Notes: a model not told the origin generated them from the sequence alone. Shown: positions 7,278-15,783, numbered from the stretch's first letter. The stretch: 64,000 bases of DNA from JAFGOG01 sp034429215 (GCA_034429215.1 DAOUGI010000006.1:1-64000), one strand, 5' to 3'. Numbers and translations: made by a program.

Positions 7278-9836
7278 CTAGCTTAGGGTCACCTGCGATC
7301 CATCAGGCGTCTTAAAGACCTCGATGTGCGCCGGGAACTGGTCCCTCAACTCCTCGATGTGGGTGATAACCAGGATGCGGCTAAAGTCGTCCTGGATCGA
7401 GTTGATCGCCTCCACCAACCGTTCGCGCCCCTCGGTGTCCTGCGTGCCAAACCCCTCGTCGATCACCAGCATCTGAAGCTGGGCGCCGGCCCGCCGGGCT
7501 AAGAGCTTGCTCAGAGCGATCCGTATGGCGAAATTGACACGGAACGCCTCACCGCCGCTGAACAGGGCGTAATCCCGCGTGCCCAGCTCGTCGGAGATCT
7601 TGATGTCAAGCGTCTCGACCTGGTCGCCGGCCAGCGTCTCGCGCTGTGTCTCAAAGCGGACGTTCATCCGGCCGCCGGTCATGCGCGCCAAGAGGCGATT
7701 GGCCTCGACCTCGATCTCGGGAATGGCCGACTCGATGATCATAGCCTGGATGCCCCTTTTGCCAAAAGCCAGTCGCAGCTCGTCAAAAGCGGCCTTTTCC
7801 TCGGCCAGTTTCTGCCGCCGGGCCACATGCCGCTCCCGCTCGACAGCCTGGTACCGGCAGTGCTCCAGCTTTTGCTGGGCAGCGCCCAACGCCAGCCGCG
7901 CCCGCGACGACTGCGCTTGCAGATCCTCCACTTCCCGCGCCAGGCCCTCCGCCTCGGCCTCCACCCCCGGCAGGCGGGCCGCGTCGGCGACCAGCAGGTC
8001 GCGCCGCGCCCGGTCCTCGGCCACCGCCTCCTGCCAGCGGGCCTGGCGGGCCTGCCACTCCTCCAGCCCGGTCCGCTCCTGATCGCGCCGTTCCTGTGCT
8101 GTCTGGAGCCGCTGGTACGCTGCCTCGTACGGCGCTAGCTCCGCTGCCTGCTCGCGCGCTTGCCGGTGGGCCGCCGCGTCATAGCCCAGCGCCTTCAGCT
8201 CGGCAGCCAGTTGGGCCAGATTGGCCCGCTCCGCGGTAGCATAGTCGCCGCCGGCCAATCGCCGATCGATCAGCCCAAGCTCGTGGCGGACGCCCTCCAG
8301 ATCGCCCGCCGCCCGTTGCGCCTCAGACAGAGCCTGCTCCAATTGCGCCTCGCGTTTCTGCTGGGCCACCAGCCCGACCAGCTCTCGGTCCAACTCCCGG
8401 CTCCGGGTCTGCAGCCTGGCGGCAGCCGCCTCAATCTCGTCACAGCGGGCCTGGTTGGCACGATAGGCATCGCCCTGCAACTTGCCATCGCCCCGAAACT
8501 GCGCCAGCAGTTGATCGCGGTGCGACTCTGACAGGGTCTGGCCGCACAGCGGGCACTGCGCCTCGGCCGCCTCGCGCTCAAGCAGATCGATCTTGTCCTT
8601 CAGCGCATCCATCTCGATCCGGAGCTGATCATTGCGCACCTTGAGAGCGGTCGCCTCGCCGTTCAGCTCCTGGATCTGGGTCTGGGCCTGATCACGCTCG
8701 GCTTGATGCTCGGTCAGCTCGGCCAGGCGGGCGCGCACCATCGTTATGTCGCGTTCGTGACCAGGCAGCTCTCTCGCCCGCCGCTCCAGCTCGCCGGTCC
8801 GTTCCCGCAGCCGCCCCAGTTCCAGGTCCAGCTCCCGCCGGGCCCCATCCACCGCCCGCTCCAGATCCCGCTGCCGCTCCTGCACCCGGACCACCCCGGC
8901 TAGCCGCTCATTCCAGCCCCCTTCGGCCTGCCGGGCAGTCGCCAGGTCGGCATAGCTCTTCTCGATCTGAGGCCGCTCGGCCAGCGTCTGCTCATACAGC
9001 TCCAGCCGCTGCCGCCCGGCCCGGATGTGCGACTCGGCTTCGGCCAGCTCCTGCTCCCTCTGCGCCAGGCGCTTATCAAGGTCACGCAGCTGCATCTTCT
9101 GTTGATCGAGCATCTGCAGCTCGCGACGTAGGGCTTGCAGCGCCGACTCGGCCTCCTTGGCCGCTGCGCTTAGCCGGGCCACCTCCGCCTCGGCCTGGGC
9201 GTGCTCAACTTCATACTCGGGCCGGCGGGCCAGCTCACGGTCGATGTCGCGCAGCATCCCCTCCACTTCGGCCACCTGACGATCGGTCTCCCTGACCCGG
9301 TCTTTGGCCCGCTGCTCATACTCGTCGTACAAGCTCAACCCCAGGATCTCACCCAGGACCTGCTTTCGCTCGGCGGGGGTACGGACCGTAAAGGCATCGG
9401 CCCGCCCCTGAAGCAAGAAAGCCGAATTGGTAAAGGTGTCATAGTCCATCCGCAGCAGACGGTCAATGACCGCCTGAGTGCCGCGTACTGACGGCTCAGC
9501 GATCGAGCGGAAAGTGCCCTCGCTTGCCACCTGAAGGTCGAGCACACTCCGCCCTCCCTTGCTGCTGTCGCGCTTGCGGATGATGCGATACACCGTGCCG
9601 CCCAGATCGAAAGTAAACTCGACCTCCATCTCCGACTGGCCAAGGTGGATCAGCTCGTCATCGCGCCTGGCGCGGGCCTTGCCCCACAGCGCCCAGGTCA
9701 TGGCGTCGAGCAGGGCAGACTTGCCGTGACCGTTGGCGCCGGTCAGGCAGGCCAAGTGGATGCCGCTGAAATCAAGCGGGGGTACGTTGTCCCTGTAACA
9801 CATGAAATTGCGGACATGCAATTTGAGAGGGATCAT
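7278..9836 (-). CDS. sbcC: SbcC/Rad50-family exonuclease ATPase subunit
   Basis: SMC-like ATPase that works with the SbcD/Mre11 nuclease on DNA hairpins and double-strand ends. The 852-residue product has the Walker A GANGHGKSA near residue 35, two long coiled-coil arms (about 180-420 and 445-690) and, at the apex, the zinc hook CPLCGQ near 425. The C-terminal half has the ABC signature region (FSGGEAFRVNFAIRIALSKLL) and Walker B LVIDEGFGTQD. Length fits SbcC (Rad50-like) well. No sbcD is adjacent: a tRNA gene and moaE lie upstream. Start ATG at 9836 follows GAAGAGTGG. Confidence 0.93.
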   Translation of the reverse strand: MIPLKLHVRNFMCYRDNVPPLDFSGIHLACLTGANGHGKSALLDAMTWALWGKARARRDDELIHLGQSEMEVEFTFDLGGTVYRIIRKRDSSKGGRSVLDLQVASEGTFRSIAEPSVRGTQAVIDRLLRMDYDTFTNSAFLLQGRADAFTVRTPAERKQVLGEILGLSLYDEYEQRAKDRVRETDRQVAEVEGMLRDIDRELARRPEYEVEHAQAEAEVARLSAAAKEAESALQALRRELQMLDQQKMQLRDLDKRLAQREQELAEAESHIRAGRQRLELYEQTLAERPQIEKSYADLATARQAEGGWNERLAGVVRVQERQRDLERAVDGARRELDLELGRLRERTGELERRARELPGHERDITMVRARLAELTEHQAERDQAQTQIQELNGEATALKVRNDQLRIEMDALKDKIDLLEREAAEAQCPLCGQTLSESHRDQLLAQFRGDGKLQGDAYRANQARCDEIEAAAARLQTRSRELDRELVGLVAQQKREAQLEQALSEAQRAAGDLEGVRHELGLIDRRLAGGDYATAERANLAQLAAELKALGYDAAAHRQAREQAAELAPYEAAYQRLQTAQERRDQERTGLEEWQARQARWQEAVAEDRARRDLLVADAARLPGVEAEAEGLAREVEDLQAQSSRARLALGAAQQKLEHCRYQAVERERHVARRQKLAEEKAAFDELRLAFGKRGIQAMIIESAIPEIEVEANRLLARMTGGRMNVRFETQRETLAGDQVETLDIKISDELGTRDYALFSGGEAFRVNFAIRIALSKLLARRAGAQLQMLVIDEGFGTQDTEGRERLVEAINSIQDDFSRILVITHIEELRDQFPAHIEVFKTPDGSQVTLS

Positions 9837-9904
9837 GGCACACCACTCTTCTATAAACTAGGACGGCCCCGACCACACCCATATGGCCGAGGCCGTTGCC
9901 CATT

Positions 9905-9980
<76 letters not shown>

Positions 9981-9989
9981 AACGGGATC

Positions 9990-10018
9990 AGTATACTCCA
10001 AACCGGGTAAAAGGTCAA
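9990..10018 (-). promoter_or_regulatory. tRNA-Gly promoter
   Basis: TTGACC (10018-10013) and TATACT (9995-9990) with 17 bp spacing on the minus strand. The -10 ends 9 bp before the tRNA 5' end, so transcription starts almost at the mature end. The -35 lies next to the moaE stop. Confidence 0.85.
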
Positions 10019-10019
10019 A

Positions 10020-10454
10020 CTAGTGCCCATTCGCTTCCGGCCCTTCGAGCCACACCTCACCGCCGTCCAGGTATTCCTTTTTCCACACCGGGGCGATCTG
10101 TTTGATGCGGTCGATGGCATAACTGCCGGCTTCGAAGGCGCCCTGGCGATGGGCCGAGGCGATGGCAATGACGACGCTCACCTCGCCGATCTGCAAATGC
10201 CCGACGCGGTGAACGATGGCCACCTGCTCGACCGGCCAGCGGGCCTGGATCTCATCGCCGATCTGAGCCAGGATCGGCTCGGCCATCTCCGGATAGGCCT
10301 CGTACTCCAGGCTGCATACCTGGCGCCCCAGGTTATTACCGCGCACCACGCCGATAAAGGTAACCACCGAGCCTACCGCCGGGTCGATCACCCGCAGGCT
10401 CACCTCATCGGCTGAGACCGGTTCGGACGTGATCTCGAAAAGCTTTTTGTCCAT
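10020..10454 (-). CDS. moaE: MoaE, molybdopterin synthase large subunit
   Basis: Catalytic subunit that transfers two sulfurs from MoaD thiocarboxylate to precursor Z, making molybdopterin for molybdenum enzymes. The 144-residue product carries family landmarks: FIGVVRGNNLGRQV early, LEYEAYPEMA, VHRVGHLQIGE, and HRQGAFEAGSYAIDRIKQIAPVWKKEY with the active-site lysines. I chose the ATG at 10454, one base after the moaD stop and behind a G-rich ribosome site. Other moa genes are not in the window, so the rest of the pathway must be elsewhere. Confidence 0.95.
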   Translation of the reverse strand: MDKKLFEITSEPVSADEVSLRVIDPAVGSVVTFIGVVRGNNLGRQVCSLEYEAYPEMAEPILAQIGDEIQARWPVEQVAIVHRVGHLQIGEVSVVIAIASAHRQGAFEAGSYAIDRIKQIAPVWKKEYLDGGEVWLEGPEANGH

Positions 10455-10455
10455 C

Positions 10456-10701
10456 CTACCCCCCACTGACCGGCGGGAAAAGGGCGACCTCATCGCCGTC
10501 TCTCAGCCGGGTGTCCCGCGCGGCATAGCTCCGGTTGACGGCGATCCAGGCCCGCCCCCCCCACGACGCCATGCCAGGCATAGCGCCCTGCATGTGAGCG
10601 ATCAAGGTCTCGACGGTCGCTCCCTCGGCCAACTCCCATTCTACCTCCGAGCACCCCACCGCTTCCCGCAGGGCGGCGAAAAACTTGACGGTTCCGTGCA
10701 T
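10456..10701 (-). CDS. moaD: MoaD, molybdopterin synthase small subunit
   Basis: Ubiquitin-like sulfur carrier, 81 residues, ending in PPVSGG; the terminal Gly-Gly is the site of adenylation and thiocarboxylation. VKFFAALREAVG at the N-terminus and LRDGDEVALFPPVSGG at the C-terminus are typical. The ATG at 10701 follows CCTGGAGG, and the gene is followed after one base by moaE. A longer frame upstream adds 34 residues unlike the family and is rejected. Confidence 0.93.
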   Translation of the reverse strand: MHGTVKFFAALREAVGCSEVEWELAEGATVETLIAHMQGAMPGMASWGGRAWIAVNRSYAARDTRLRDGDEVALFPPVSGG

Positions 10702-10783
10702 CCTCCAGGCCCCCTTCCACTGTTCAACGGCAGGATGATACCACAAATCGGGTCGAACTCTAAATCGCTCGCGGTGAGAAGCC

Positions 10784-10801
10784 GGTTTCTTGGAAGAAAC
10801 C
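10784..10801. repeat. inverted repeat GGTTTCTT-GG-AAGAAACC between divergent genes
   Basis: Eight-base arms separated by GG, between moaD (minus) and the MFS gene (plus), just upstream of the MFS promoter. The same arm sequences recur in the hairpin downstream of the MFS gene (12110-12171), so this may be an operator or one copy of a short repeat family. Confidence 0.5.
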
Positions 10802-10819
10802 AAGTTTCTTTTCGACTAT

Positions 10820-10848
10820 TTGCCAACGGGCGAAAAAAGGAGTATAAT
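10820..10848 (+). promoter_or_regulatory. sigma70 promoter of the MFS gene
   Basis: TTGCCA (10820-10825) and TATAAT (10843-10848) with 17 bp spacing. Transcription would start about 15 bp before the ribosome site AGGAGGG that precedes the ATG at 10870. Confidence 0.85.
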
Positions 10849-10869
10849 CGGGCACGCATAGGAGGGCTC

Positions 10870-12102
10870 ATGGCCGACGACAAAAAAGTCAGAACCGGCT
10901 GGCGGTCGCTGCCCCGCAACGTGTGGGCGGTCAGCCTGACCAGCTTTCTGACCGACATCTCGAGCGAGATGGTCATCAACATTCTACCCCTGTTCCTGGC
11001 CAACGTGCTGGGGGTACGCACCAGCGTCATCGGCTTGATCGAGGGCATCGCCGAGGCGACGGCCAGCCTGCTCAAGGTCTTTTCCGGCTGGCTGTCGGAC
11101 CGGCTGCGGGCGCGCAAGTGGCTGGCGGTAGCCGGCTATGGCCTGTCGGCCCTGTCCAAGCCGTTCTTTTACTTTGCCAACACCTGGGGCGCCATCGCCG
11201 CCGTCCGCTGGGCCGACCGGGTAGGCAAGGGGATCCGCACCGCCCCGCGCGATGCACTGGTGGCCGACAGCATCGAACCGCGCCAGCGAGGCCTGGCCTT
11301 TGGCTTTCACCGCGCCTCCGACACGGCCGGGGCGGTGCTGGGGCTGATCGTTGCCCTGGTTGTCGTCTGGCTGGCCCAGTCGTCGTCGTTGGAGCTAGGG
11401 CGCAGCACCTTCCAGACGGTGGTGCTGGTCAGCCTGGTGCCGGCGTTCCTAGCCGTGATCGCCCTGGCAATCGGCACGCGCGACGTGCCGGTCAAAGGCC
11501 AGCGGGAGCGGCCAGTCATCAGCTTCCGCGGGCTGGGCAAGCCGTTCCTGGTGTTCCTGCTCATCGTCGGCCTGTTCGACCTGGGCAACTCGTCAGACGC
11601 ATTCCTGGTGTTGCGGGCGCAGGAACGAGGGCTCAACGTGCTGGGTGTGCTGGGGATGTTGATCACCTTTAACCTGGTCTACACCCTGGTTTCGGCGCCG
11701 GCCGGGTCGCTGTCCGACCGAGTGGGGCGGCGGAAGGTGATCGTCGGCGGCTGGCTGGCCTATGCCGCCATCTACTTTGGCTTTGCCGTGGCCGGCGCCG
11801 GCTGGCAGGTGTGGGTGCTGTACGCACTATACGGGGTGTACTATGGCCTGGCCTACGGCACCACCAAGGCGCTGGTGGCCGACCTGGTGCCGGCCGAGCT
11901 GCGCGGGACGGCCTATGGCACCTACAACGCGGTGCTCGGGATTATCGACCTACCGGCTTCTGTCATCGCCGGCGTGCTGTGGGAGGGAGTGGGGTCCTGG
12001 CAGGGGTTCGGGGCGCCGGCGCCATTCCTGTTCGGGGCGGTGATGGCGCTCAGCGCCGCGGTGCTGATGATCCTGTGGAAACCGCCGGTGAAGGAGGGTT
12101 GA
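10870..12102 (+). CDS. MFS transporter, drug-efflux-like
   Basis: Twelve-helix major facilitator of 410 residues in the inner membrane. Visible landmarks are the motif between helices 2 and 3 (GWLSDRLRARKWLAVAGY) and its repeat after helix 8 (GSLSDRVGRRKVIVGGW), plus WADRVGKGIRTAPRDAL in the first half. The last segment is common in the family of MFS proteins annotated as multidrug or arabinose-efflux-like, and I cannot assign a substrate. The start at 10870 has AGGAGGG and its own promoter; the frame open upstream (from 10429) overlaps moaD/moaE and is not used. Confidence 0.85.
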   Translation: MADDKKVRTGWRSLPRNVWAVSLTSFLTDISSEMVINILPLFLANVLGVRTSVIGLIEGIAEATASLLKVFSGWLSDRLRARKWLAVAGYGLSALSKPFFYFANTWGAIAAVRWADRVGKGIRTAPRDALVADSIEPRQRGLAFGFHRASDTAGAVLGLIVALVVVWLAQSSSLELGRSTFQTVVLVSLVPAFLAVIALAIGTRDVPVKGQRERPVISFRGLGKPFLVFLLIVGLFDLGNSSDAFLVLRAQERGLNVLGVLGMLITFNLVYTLVSAPAGSLSDRVGRRKVIVGGWLAYAAIYFGFAVAGAGWQVWVLYALYGVYYGLAYGTTKALVADLVPAELRGTAYGTYNAVLGIIDLPASVIAGVLWEGVGSWQGFGAPAPFLFGAVMALSAAVLMILWKPPVKEG

Positions 12103-12107
12103 CGTAG

Positions 12108-12175
12108 GAAAAGCCACGGTTTCTTGCCCGCCCTGGCTTGCGCCAGCGGGCCAGGGAAGAAACCAGGGCTTTCGT
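12108..12175. terminator. long imperfect hairpin between convergent genes
   Basis: AAAGCC-ACGGTTTCTT pairs with AAGAAACCAGGGCTTT across an inner CCCTGGC/GCCAGGG-type stem. It lies between the MFS stop (12102) and the converging lipoprotein gene stop (12184) and is followed by T-rich sequence on both strands, so it may serve both genes. Confidence 0.6.
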
Positions 12176-12183
12176 TGTGCGGA

Positions 12184-12591
12184 TCACTCCACCTTCCACG
12201 ACACGTCGAAATCCCCGTCAAAACCCCACAGGCTGACCGAGATCTTGTGGTTGCCGGCCCTGGGCACCGGCACGCGCACCTGGTCGCTGCCGCTCCGGCT
12301 GACCTTGATCGAGTACAGGCGGTCGCCGCCCAGCCACGCCTGGCGAACATAGATGCGCAGATCGCCCCCTTTGACGTTGGCCGTGTAACTGACGACGATC
12401 GTCTTGCCCTCCCCAACGCGAAAGTCATCGCTGTCAACGTTGCTGTTCGCGGGGCCGACCGTCTGGCGGCTGATATGCCCCTGGCCCAAGATCCCGCCAC
12501 TGCTGCCAAAGGTAATCGAGCCGCAGCCGGCCAGCAGGGCCGCCACAAGCAGCAGCCCGACTCCAGTCACAGGCCAAAGGCGGCGGTTCAT
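12184..12591 (-). CDS. small secreted lipoprotein, unknown function
   Basis: 135 residues. A signal peptide ends with the lipobox LAALLAGC-like VAALLAGCGS. The mature part is a compact beta-rich domain (IVVSYTANVKGGDLRIYV, ISVSLWGFDGDFDVSWKVE) resembling proteins built from one beta sandwich; I do not recognise a family. The ATG overlaps the stop of the upstream membrane gene (ATGA, 12588-12591), so the two are coupled. Likely an envelope protein working with or produced beside the DUF6713-like membrane protein. Confidence 0.75.
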   Translation of the reverse strand: MNRRLWPVTGVGLLLVAALLAGCGSITFGSSGGILGQGHISRQTVGPANSNVDSDDFRVGEGKTIVVSYTANVKGGDLRIYVRQAWLGGDRLYSIKVSRSGSDQVRVPVPRAGNHKISVSLWGFDGDFDVSWKVE

Positions 12592-12974
12592 TCCTTTTTC
12601 CTCCAATCCCTGAGCGTCACGAACCCCTGAGCCAGGGAGACAAGCAGAATGAGCACTAACAGCGCTAGCGACGCCGGCAGCTTGAATTCGGGGTGGCCGG
12701 TCAGCAAAAAGGCGGTGTGAATGCCAAAAGCGAACAGACCCGCACCCGCCAGCAACAGTGGGAAAAAACGCCGGCCCGGGCCGCCCAGCACAACCTGCCT
12801 GAAGCCGTACAGGGCCACTACCAACAGCAGCAGGTTGAGCGCCAGGAAGAGCTGGATGCCGCCGGGTAAGCCGAACAGATCCCACTCTTGCCAATAGGCC
12901 GAATCGATCTCGTGGCTGAACAGTAGGGCGCAGTTCAGCAGGTAAAGCCAGACGCCGGCAGCGTGGGTGCTCAC
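12588..12974 (-). CDS. DUF6713-like small membrane protein
   Basis: 128-residue integral membrane protein with four predicted helices (about 7-22, 40-60, 70-88 and 97-118) and a charged C-terminus RDWRKKE. The segment SHEIDSAYWQEWDLFGLPGGIQ, with its His-Glu pair, matches the DUF6713 family as I remember it. The likely start is GTG at 12974, one base after the stop of the DUF1330 gene; the ATG at 13040 would put 22 residues over that gene. Function unknown. Confidence 0.7.
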   Translation of the reverse strand: MSTHAAGVWLYLLNCALLFSHEIDSAYWQEWDLFGLPGGIQLFLALNLLLLVVALYGFRQVVLGGPGRRFFPLLLAGAGLFAFGIHTAFLLTGHPEFKLPASLALLVLILLVSLAQGFVTLRDWRKKE

Positions 12975-12975
12975 T

Positions 12976-13263
12976 TCACATACCTGCAACCAGCACCATG
13001 TTGGTCCTGGCCGTCCGCTGGCGGATCTCCTTGGCGACACTGTACTCTGGCGAAGCCCACCAGGCTTGAGCCTGGGCCACGGTAGGAAACTCGAGCATCA
13101 CCAAGCGATTTGGGATCCACTCGCCCTCCAGTACCTCCGCCGGGCCGCCGCGGACCACGTACCGGCCGCCATAGGCAGTCACCGTCGGGGCAGCCAGCTT
13201 CTTGTACTCCTCGTACTCGACCGGCTCGAGCACCTCGATATCGACGACAACGTATGCAGCCAT
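12976..13263 (-). CDS. DUF1330-family protein
   Basis: 95-residue soluble protein of the dimeric alpha/beta (ferredoxin-like) fold. AYVVVDIEVLEPVEYEEY at the start, GGRYVVRGG in the middle and PNRLVMLEFPTVAQAQAWWASPEY near the end are the usual DUF1330 landmarks. The family has no settled biochemical role. It lies 16 bp after the GNAT gene and one base before the membrane gene, so it is part of a four-gene minus-strand unit starting at the promoter near 13814. Confidence 0.88.
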   Translation of the reverse strand: MAAYVVVDIEVLEPVEYEEYKKLAAPTVTAYGGRYVVRGGPAEVLEGEWIPNRLVMLEFPTVAQAQAWWASPEYSVAKEIRQRTARTNMVLVAGM

Positions 13264-13279
13264 TTCCCCTCCGTAATCT

Positions 13280-13753
13280 CTATAATGCCAGACTCAGCCC
13301 GATCTCATCGTCGTACATCTTGCCATTGCGCTTGAAGCCGAGCTTGCGGTAAAAGCCCTCCGGGCTGCCGTCACCCTCGTGACAGCTCACCAGCAGCTCC
13401 GTGGCCCCCGGCCTGGTCTTGACCCGATCGATCAGCAGATCGACCGCCCGCCGGCCAAACCCCTTGCCCTGGTGCGGCGCGGCGACCATCAGCCGCCACA
13501 GGAAATAGACCGGTTCTTCCGGGTCGTCGTACAGCATGATAAAGCCCACCGGCGTCTCGTCGGCATAGATCGCCCGGAACCAGGCGCGCGGTTCAAAGTG
13601 CGCCTCGGCGATCGACACCGCGTTGGGCGCCACCACGCAGCTCTGGGGCGGCGTGAGCGTGTTGCTCAGCCGGCAGATGGTGCGCACCGTCTCGCCGGTG
13701 ACCTCGCGCAGGCTGACCACTGCATCGGAGCCAACGGTTGTATCGTCAGACAT
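13280..13753 (-). CDS. GNAT-family N-acetyltransferase
   Basis: 157 residues from the ATG at 13753, which has GGGGGG upstream. The acetyl-CoA-binding core is clear: FLWRLMVAAPHQGKGFGRRAVDLLIDRV holds the Q-x-x-G-x-G/A loop (QGKGFG), and EGFYRKLGFKRNGKMYDDEIGLSL is a typical end of the fold. LREVTGETVRTICRLS at the start and GFIMLYDD resemble diamine or spermidine acetyltransferases (Bltd/PaiA type). Substrate is a guess. Confidence 0.85.
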   Translation of the reverse strand: MSDDTTVGSDAVVSLREVTGETVRTICRLSNTLTPPQSCVVAPNAVSIAEAHFEPRAWFRAIYADETPVGFIMLYDDPEEPVYFLWRLMVAAPHQGKGFGRRAVDLLIDRVKTRPGATELLVSCHEGDGSPEGFYRKLGFKRNGKMYDDEIGLSLAL

Positions 13754-13813
13754 GAACCCCCCTGTCATCATCGCAGATCCCCTTCAGGAGATTGGATGCA
13801 GCTATGCACGGTG

Positions 13814-13841
13814 ATTATACACCGGCTGAGAAGAGAAGCAA
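13814..13841 (-). promoter_or_regulatory. promoter of the GNAT-DUF1330-membrane-lipoprotein unit
   Basis: TTGCTT (13841-13836), 16 bp, TATAAT (13819-13814) on the minus strand; the leader before the ATG at 13753 is about 50 nt. Confidence 0.65.
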
Positions 13842-13844
13842 AAC

Positions 13845-14117
13845 TCAATCAGACAGTCCGTGACCGCTCTCCATCAGCTCCTTGAGCCACTGCGCAAAAC
13901 GGGTCGCCTGCGCCCCGTCGACGATGACATGGTCAAAGCTGACCGTCACGCACAGGTACTCGCGGTTCTCCAGCCGGCCGTCGATCAGGACCGGCTTGAC
14001 GGCGATGCCGCCCAGGATCACACTGAGGGTGTGGTTGGCGACCGGGATGCCCCAGCCACCCCCGGTGCCGAACATGCCGATGGCCGACATGGCCACCGTG
14101 CAAAAGCTCTTTTTCAA
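13845..14117 (-). pseudogene. 5'-truncated 2-oxoacid dehydrogenase E2 acyltransferase relic
   Basis: The 90 codons from a TTG at 14117 encode only the C-terminal third of an E2/CAT-type acyltransferase. AMSAIGMFG, GWGIPV, LSVILGGIAVKPV and the catalytic block SFDHVIVDGAQATRFAQWL (family motif HxxxDG) are intact. The N-terminal two thirds, and any lipoyl domain, are missing: immediately upstream, in the same frame, is the stop codon of the alcohol dehydrogenase gene. Free-standing E2-like proteins of about 250 residues exist, but 90 residues cannot form the trimeric active site alone. Best read as a remnant of a deletion, though a short expressed product cannot be excluded. Confidence 0.7.
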
Positions 14118-14120
14118 CGA

Positions 14121-15125
14121 TCATGGCTCGACGATTACCTTGAGCCCTTCCCGCCGGCGCGCCACGTCAAAAGCCCGGTCGAATTCGGCCAGCGGGAACC
14201 GATGGGTCACCAGCGAGCGCACATCCACCGCTCCGCTCTCCACCAGGTGGATGGCGCGCGGATAGGTGTGCTTCATCCGCCGCGACAGCTTGATCGTCAG
14301 CCCCTTGCGCCGGGCGACCGAGGCGGTAAAGGAGGTCCGGTCGTCGGCCGGAATCCCGATCAGGACCAGGCAGCCGCCCGGCCTGAGTGAGGCCACGGCA
14401 GCCTCGACAGCATCGTTCTGCCCGGCGACCTCAAAGGCCACATCCACCCCTCGCCCTCCTGTCGCCGCGACGATCTCGCCGGCTTCCCGGCCACCGTCTG
14501 CCTGAAACGTCTCAGCCGCCGCCAGCAGCCGCGCCGCTTCCAACCGGTGCGGCAGGACATCGGTGGCGATGAGCCGCCCCGCCCCCATCGTGCGGGCCAA
14601 TTGCAGAATCAGCAGGCCGATGGGCCCACAGCCCAAAACGGCCACGCTCATGCCGGGCTGCAAATGGCCGAGATCGACCGCATGAATGGCCACACCCAAC
14701 GGCTCGAGCATCGCCCCGTCGGCGTCGGTCAGCGAATCGGGAAGGGGGTGCAGACAATGGGAGGGCCAGGCCAGGTACTCCCGTAGGGCGCCGTCCTCGG
14801 GCGCCTGGCCGGCAAAGCGCTGGGTAGGGCACAGGTTGGGATGCCCCACCCGGCACAGCTCGCAGGCACCGCACGGGGCAGACGGATCGACCGCCACCCG
14901 CTGCCCCTGCCGATCGCCGCCGTCGATCACCCCGGCAAACTCGTGGCCGGGCACCAGTGGCCGGTCGAGCCGCTCGGCGCCGGTGCCCGCCAGCAAGCGC
15001 AGATCAGAGCCACAAATGCCGACCGCCGTCACCCGCACCAGCAGGTCGCCGGGGGTGGGCGCCGGCAGTGGCTCGTCGTGCAGGCGCAGGTCGCCCGCTC
15101 CGTGCAGGCGAAGGACCTTGGCCAC
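14121..15125 (-). CDS. zinc-dependent MDR alcohol/polyol dehydrogenase
   Basis: 334-residue medium-chain dehydrogenase that oxidises an alcohol or sugar alcohol with NAD(P). The catalytic zinc site is visible in GICGSD and PGHEFAG, and the structural zinc has all four cysteines in CGACELCRVGHPNLC. The Rossmann motif VAVLGCGPIGLL starts near residue 165. Start is the GTG at 15125, one base after the HAD gene stop and behind GGGAGGGAG; the ATG at 15191 would add residues encoded inside that gene. Closest in layout to sorbitol/threonine-dehydrogenase-like enzymes. Coupling to a beta-phosphoglucomutase-like HAD enzyme suggests sugar metabolism. Confidence 0.9.
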   Translation of the reverse strand: MAKVLRLHGAGDLRLHDEPLPAPTPGDLLVRVTAVGICGSDLRLLAGTGAERLDRPLVPGHEFAGVIDGGDRQGQRVAVDPSAPCGACELCRVGHPNLCPTQRFAGQAPEDGALREYLAWPSHCLHPLPDSLTDADGAMLEPLGVAIHAVDLGHLQPGMSVAVLGCGPIGLLILQLARTMGAGRLIATDVLPHRLEAARLLAAAETFQADGGREAGEIVAATGGRGVDVAFEVAGQNDAVEAAVASLRPGGCLVLIGIPADDRTSFTASVARRKGLTIKLSRRMKHTYPRAIHLVESGAVDVRSLVTHRFPLAEFDRAFDVARRREGLKVIVEP

Positions 15126-15126
15126 G

Positions 15127-15783
15127 TCAGCTCCCTCCCCACAGGTGCTCAAAGGCGTCGTCGCGGAGAGCATCCAGCCGCTCGACCACAAGATCGGCCG
15201 CCTTGAGCGCCTCGGCCGGGTTTGTAGTCATCACGGCAATCGCTTTCATGCCGGCCCGTTTCGCCGCCTCTACACCGGCCACAGCGTCCTCGACGACGAC
15301 GCACCGCTCGGGCGGCACGCCGATCATAGAGGCTGCCGTGAGAAACACCGCCGGATTCGGTTTGCCCGGCAAGTCAAACCCAGAGGCGACGGCCCGGAAA
15401 TAGGCCCGCAGGCCAAGCTCATCCACCAGGGCATCGATGTTGGCCAACGGCGCCGACGAAGCGATCGCCTGCGACACACCCACTGCGGCAAGCCGTTCGA
15501 GCCAGCCGAGCACACCGGGCAGTAGTTGAGCTCGGCCCCTGATCGCCTGGCGAAAGCGTTCTTCTTTCTTGTCACTGATCTCGGCCAGCAGCTCAGGCGC
15601 CGGTGTCCGTCCGAGGAGCACAGACAATATGCCGACATTGTTCATCCCGAACGTGGACCGGAACCGATCACGGTTGAACGGGATGCCGTGCTCAGCGAGC
15701 GTCTCGGACCAAGCCTGAAAGTGGAACTCACCGGTGTCCACCAGCACACCGTCCATATCCCAAAGGACACCCTGGTTGATCAT
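15127..15783 (-). CDS. HAD-superfamily sugar phosphatase/beta-phosphoglucomutase-like
   Basis: 218 residues. Motif I is WDMDGVLVDTG with the nucleophile and acid Asp, followed by a helical cap, motif II ASSA, the Lys of motif III in GKPNPAVFL and motif IV VVVEDAVAGVEAAKRAG. The DxDGVL form and cap type place it with beta-phosphoglucomutases and small sugar phosphatases. ATG at 15783 is chosen; a GTG three codons upstream is equally possible. It is followed after one base by the alcohol dehydrogenase. Confidence 0.88.
   Translation of the reverse strand: MINQGVLWDMDGVLVDTGEFHFQAWSETLAEHGIPFNRDRFRSTFGMNNVGILSVLLGRTPAPELLAEISDKKEERFRQAIRGRAQLLPGVLGWLERLAAVGVSQAIASSAPLANIDALVDELGLRAYFRAVASGFDLPGKPNPAVFLTAASMIGVPPERCVVVEDAVAGVEAAKRAGMKAIAVMTTNPAEALKAADLVVERLDALRDDAFEHLWGGS

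Noticed and set aside
9984..10060. second tRNA near the tRNA-Gly
   Set aside because: No further cloverleaf could be folded; the sequence is the tRNA promoter and the moaE end.
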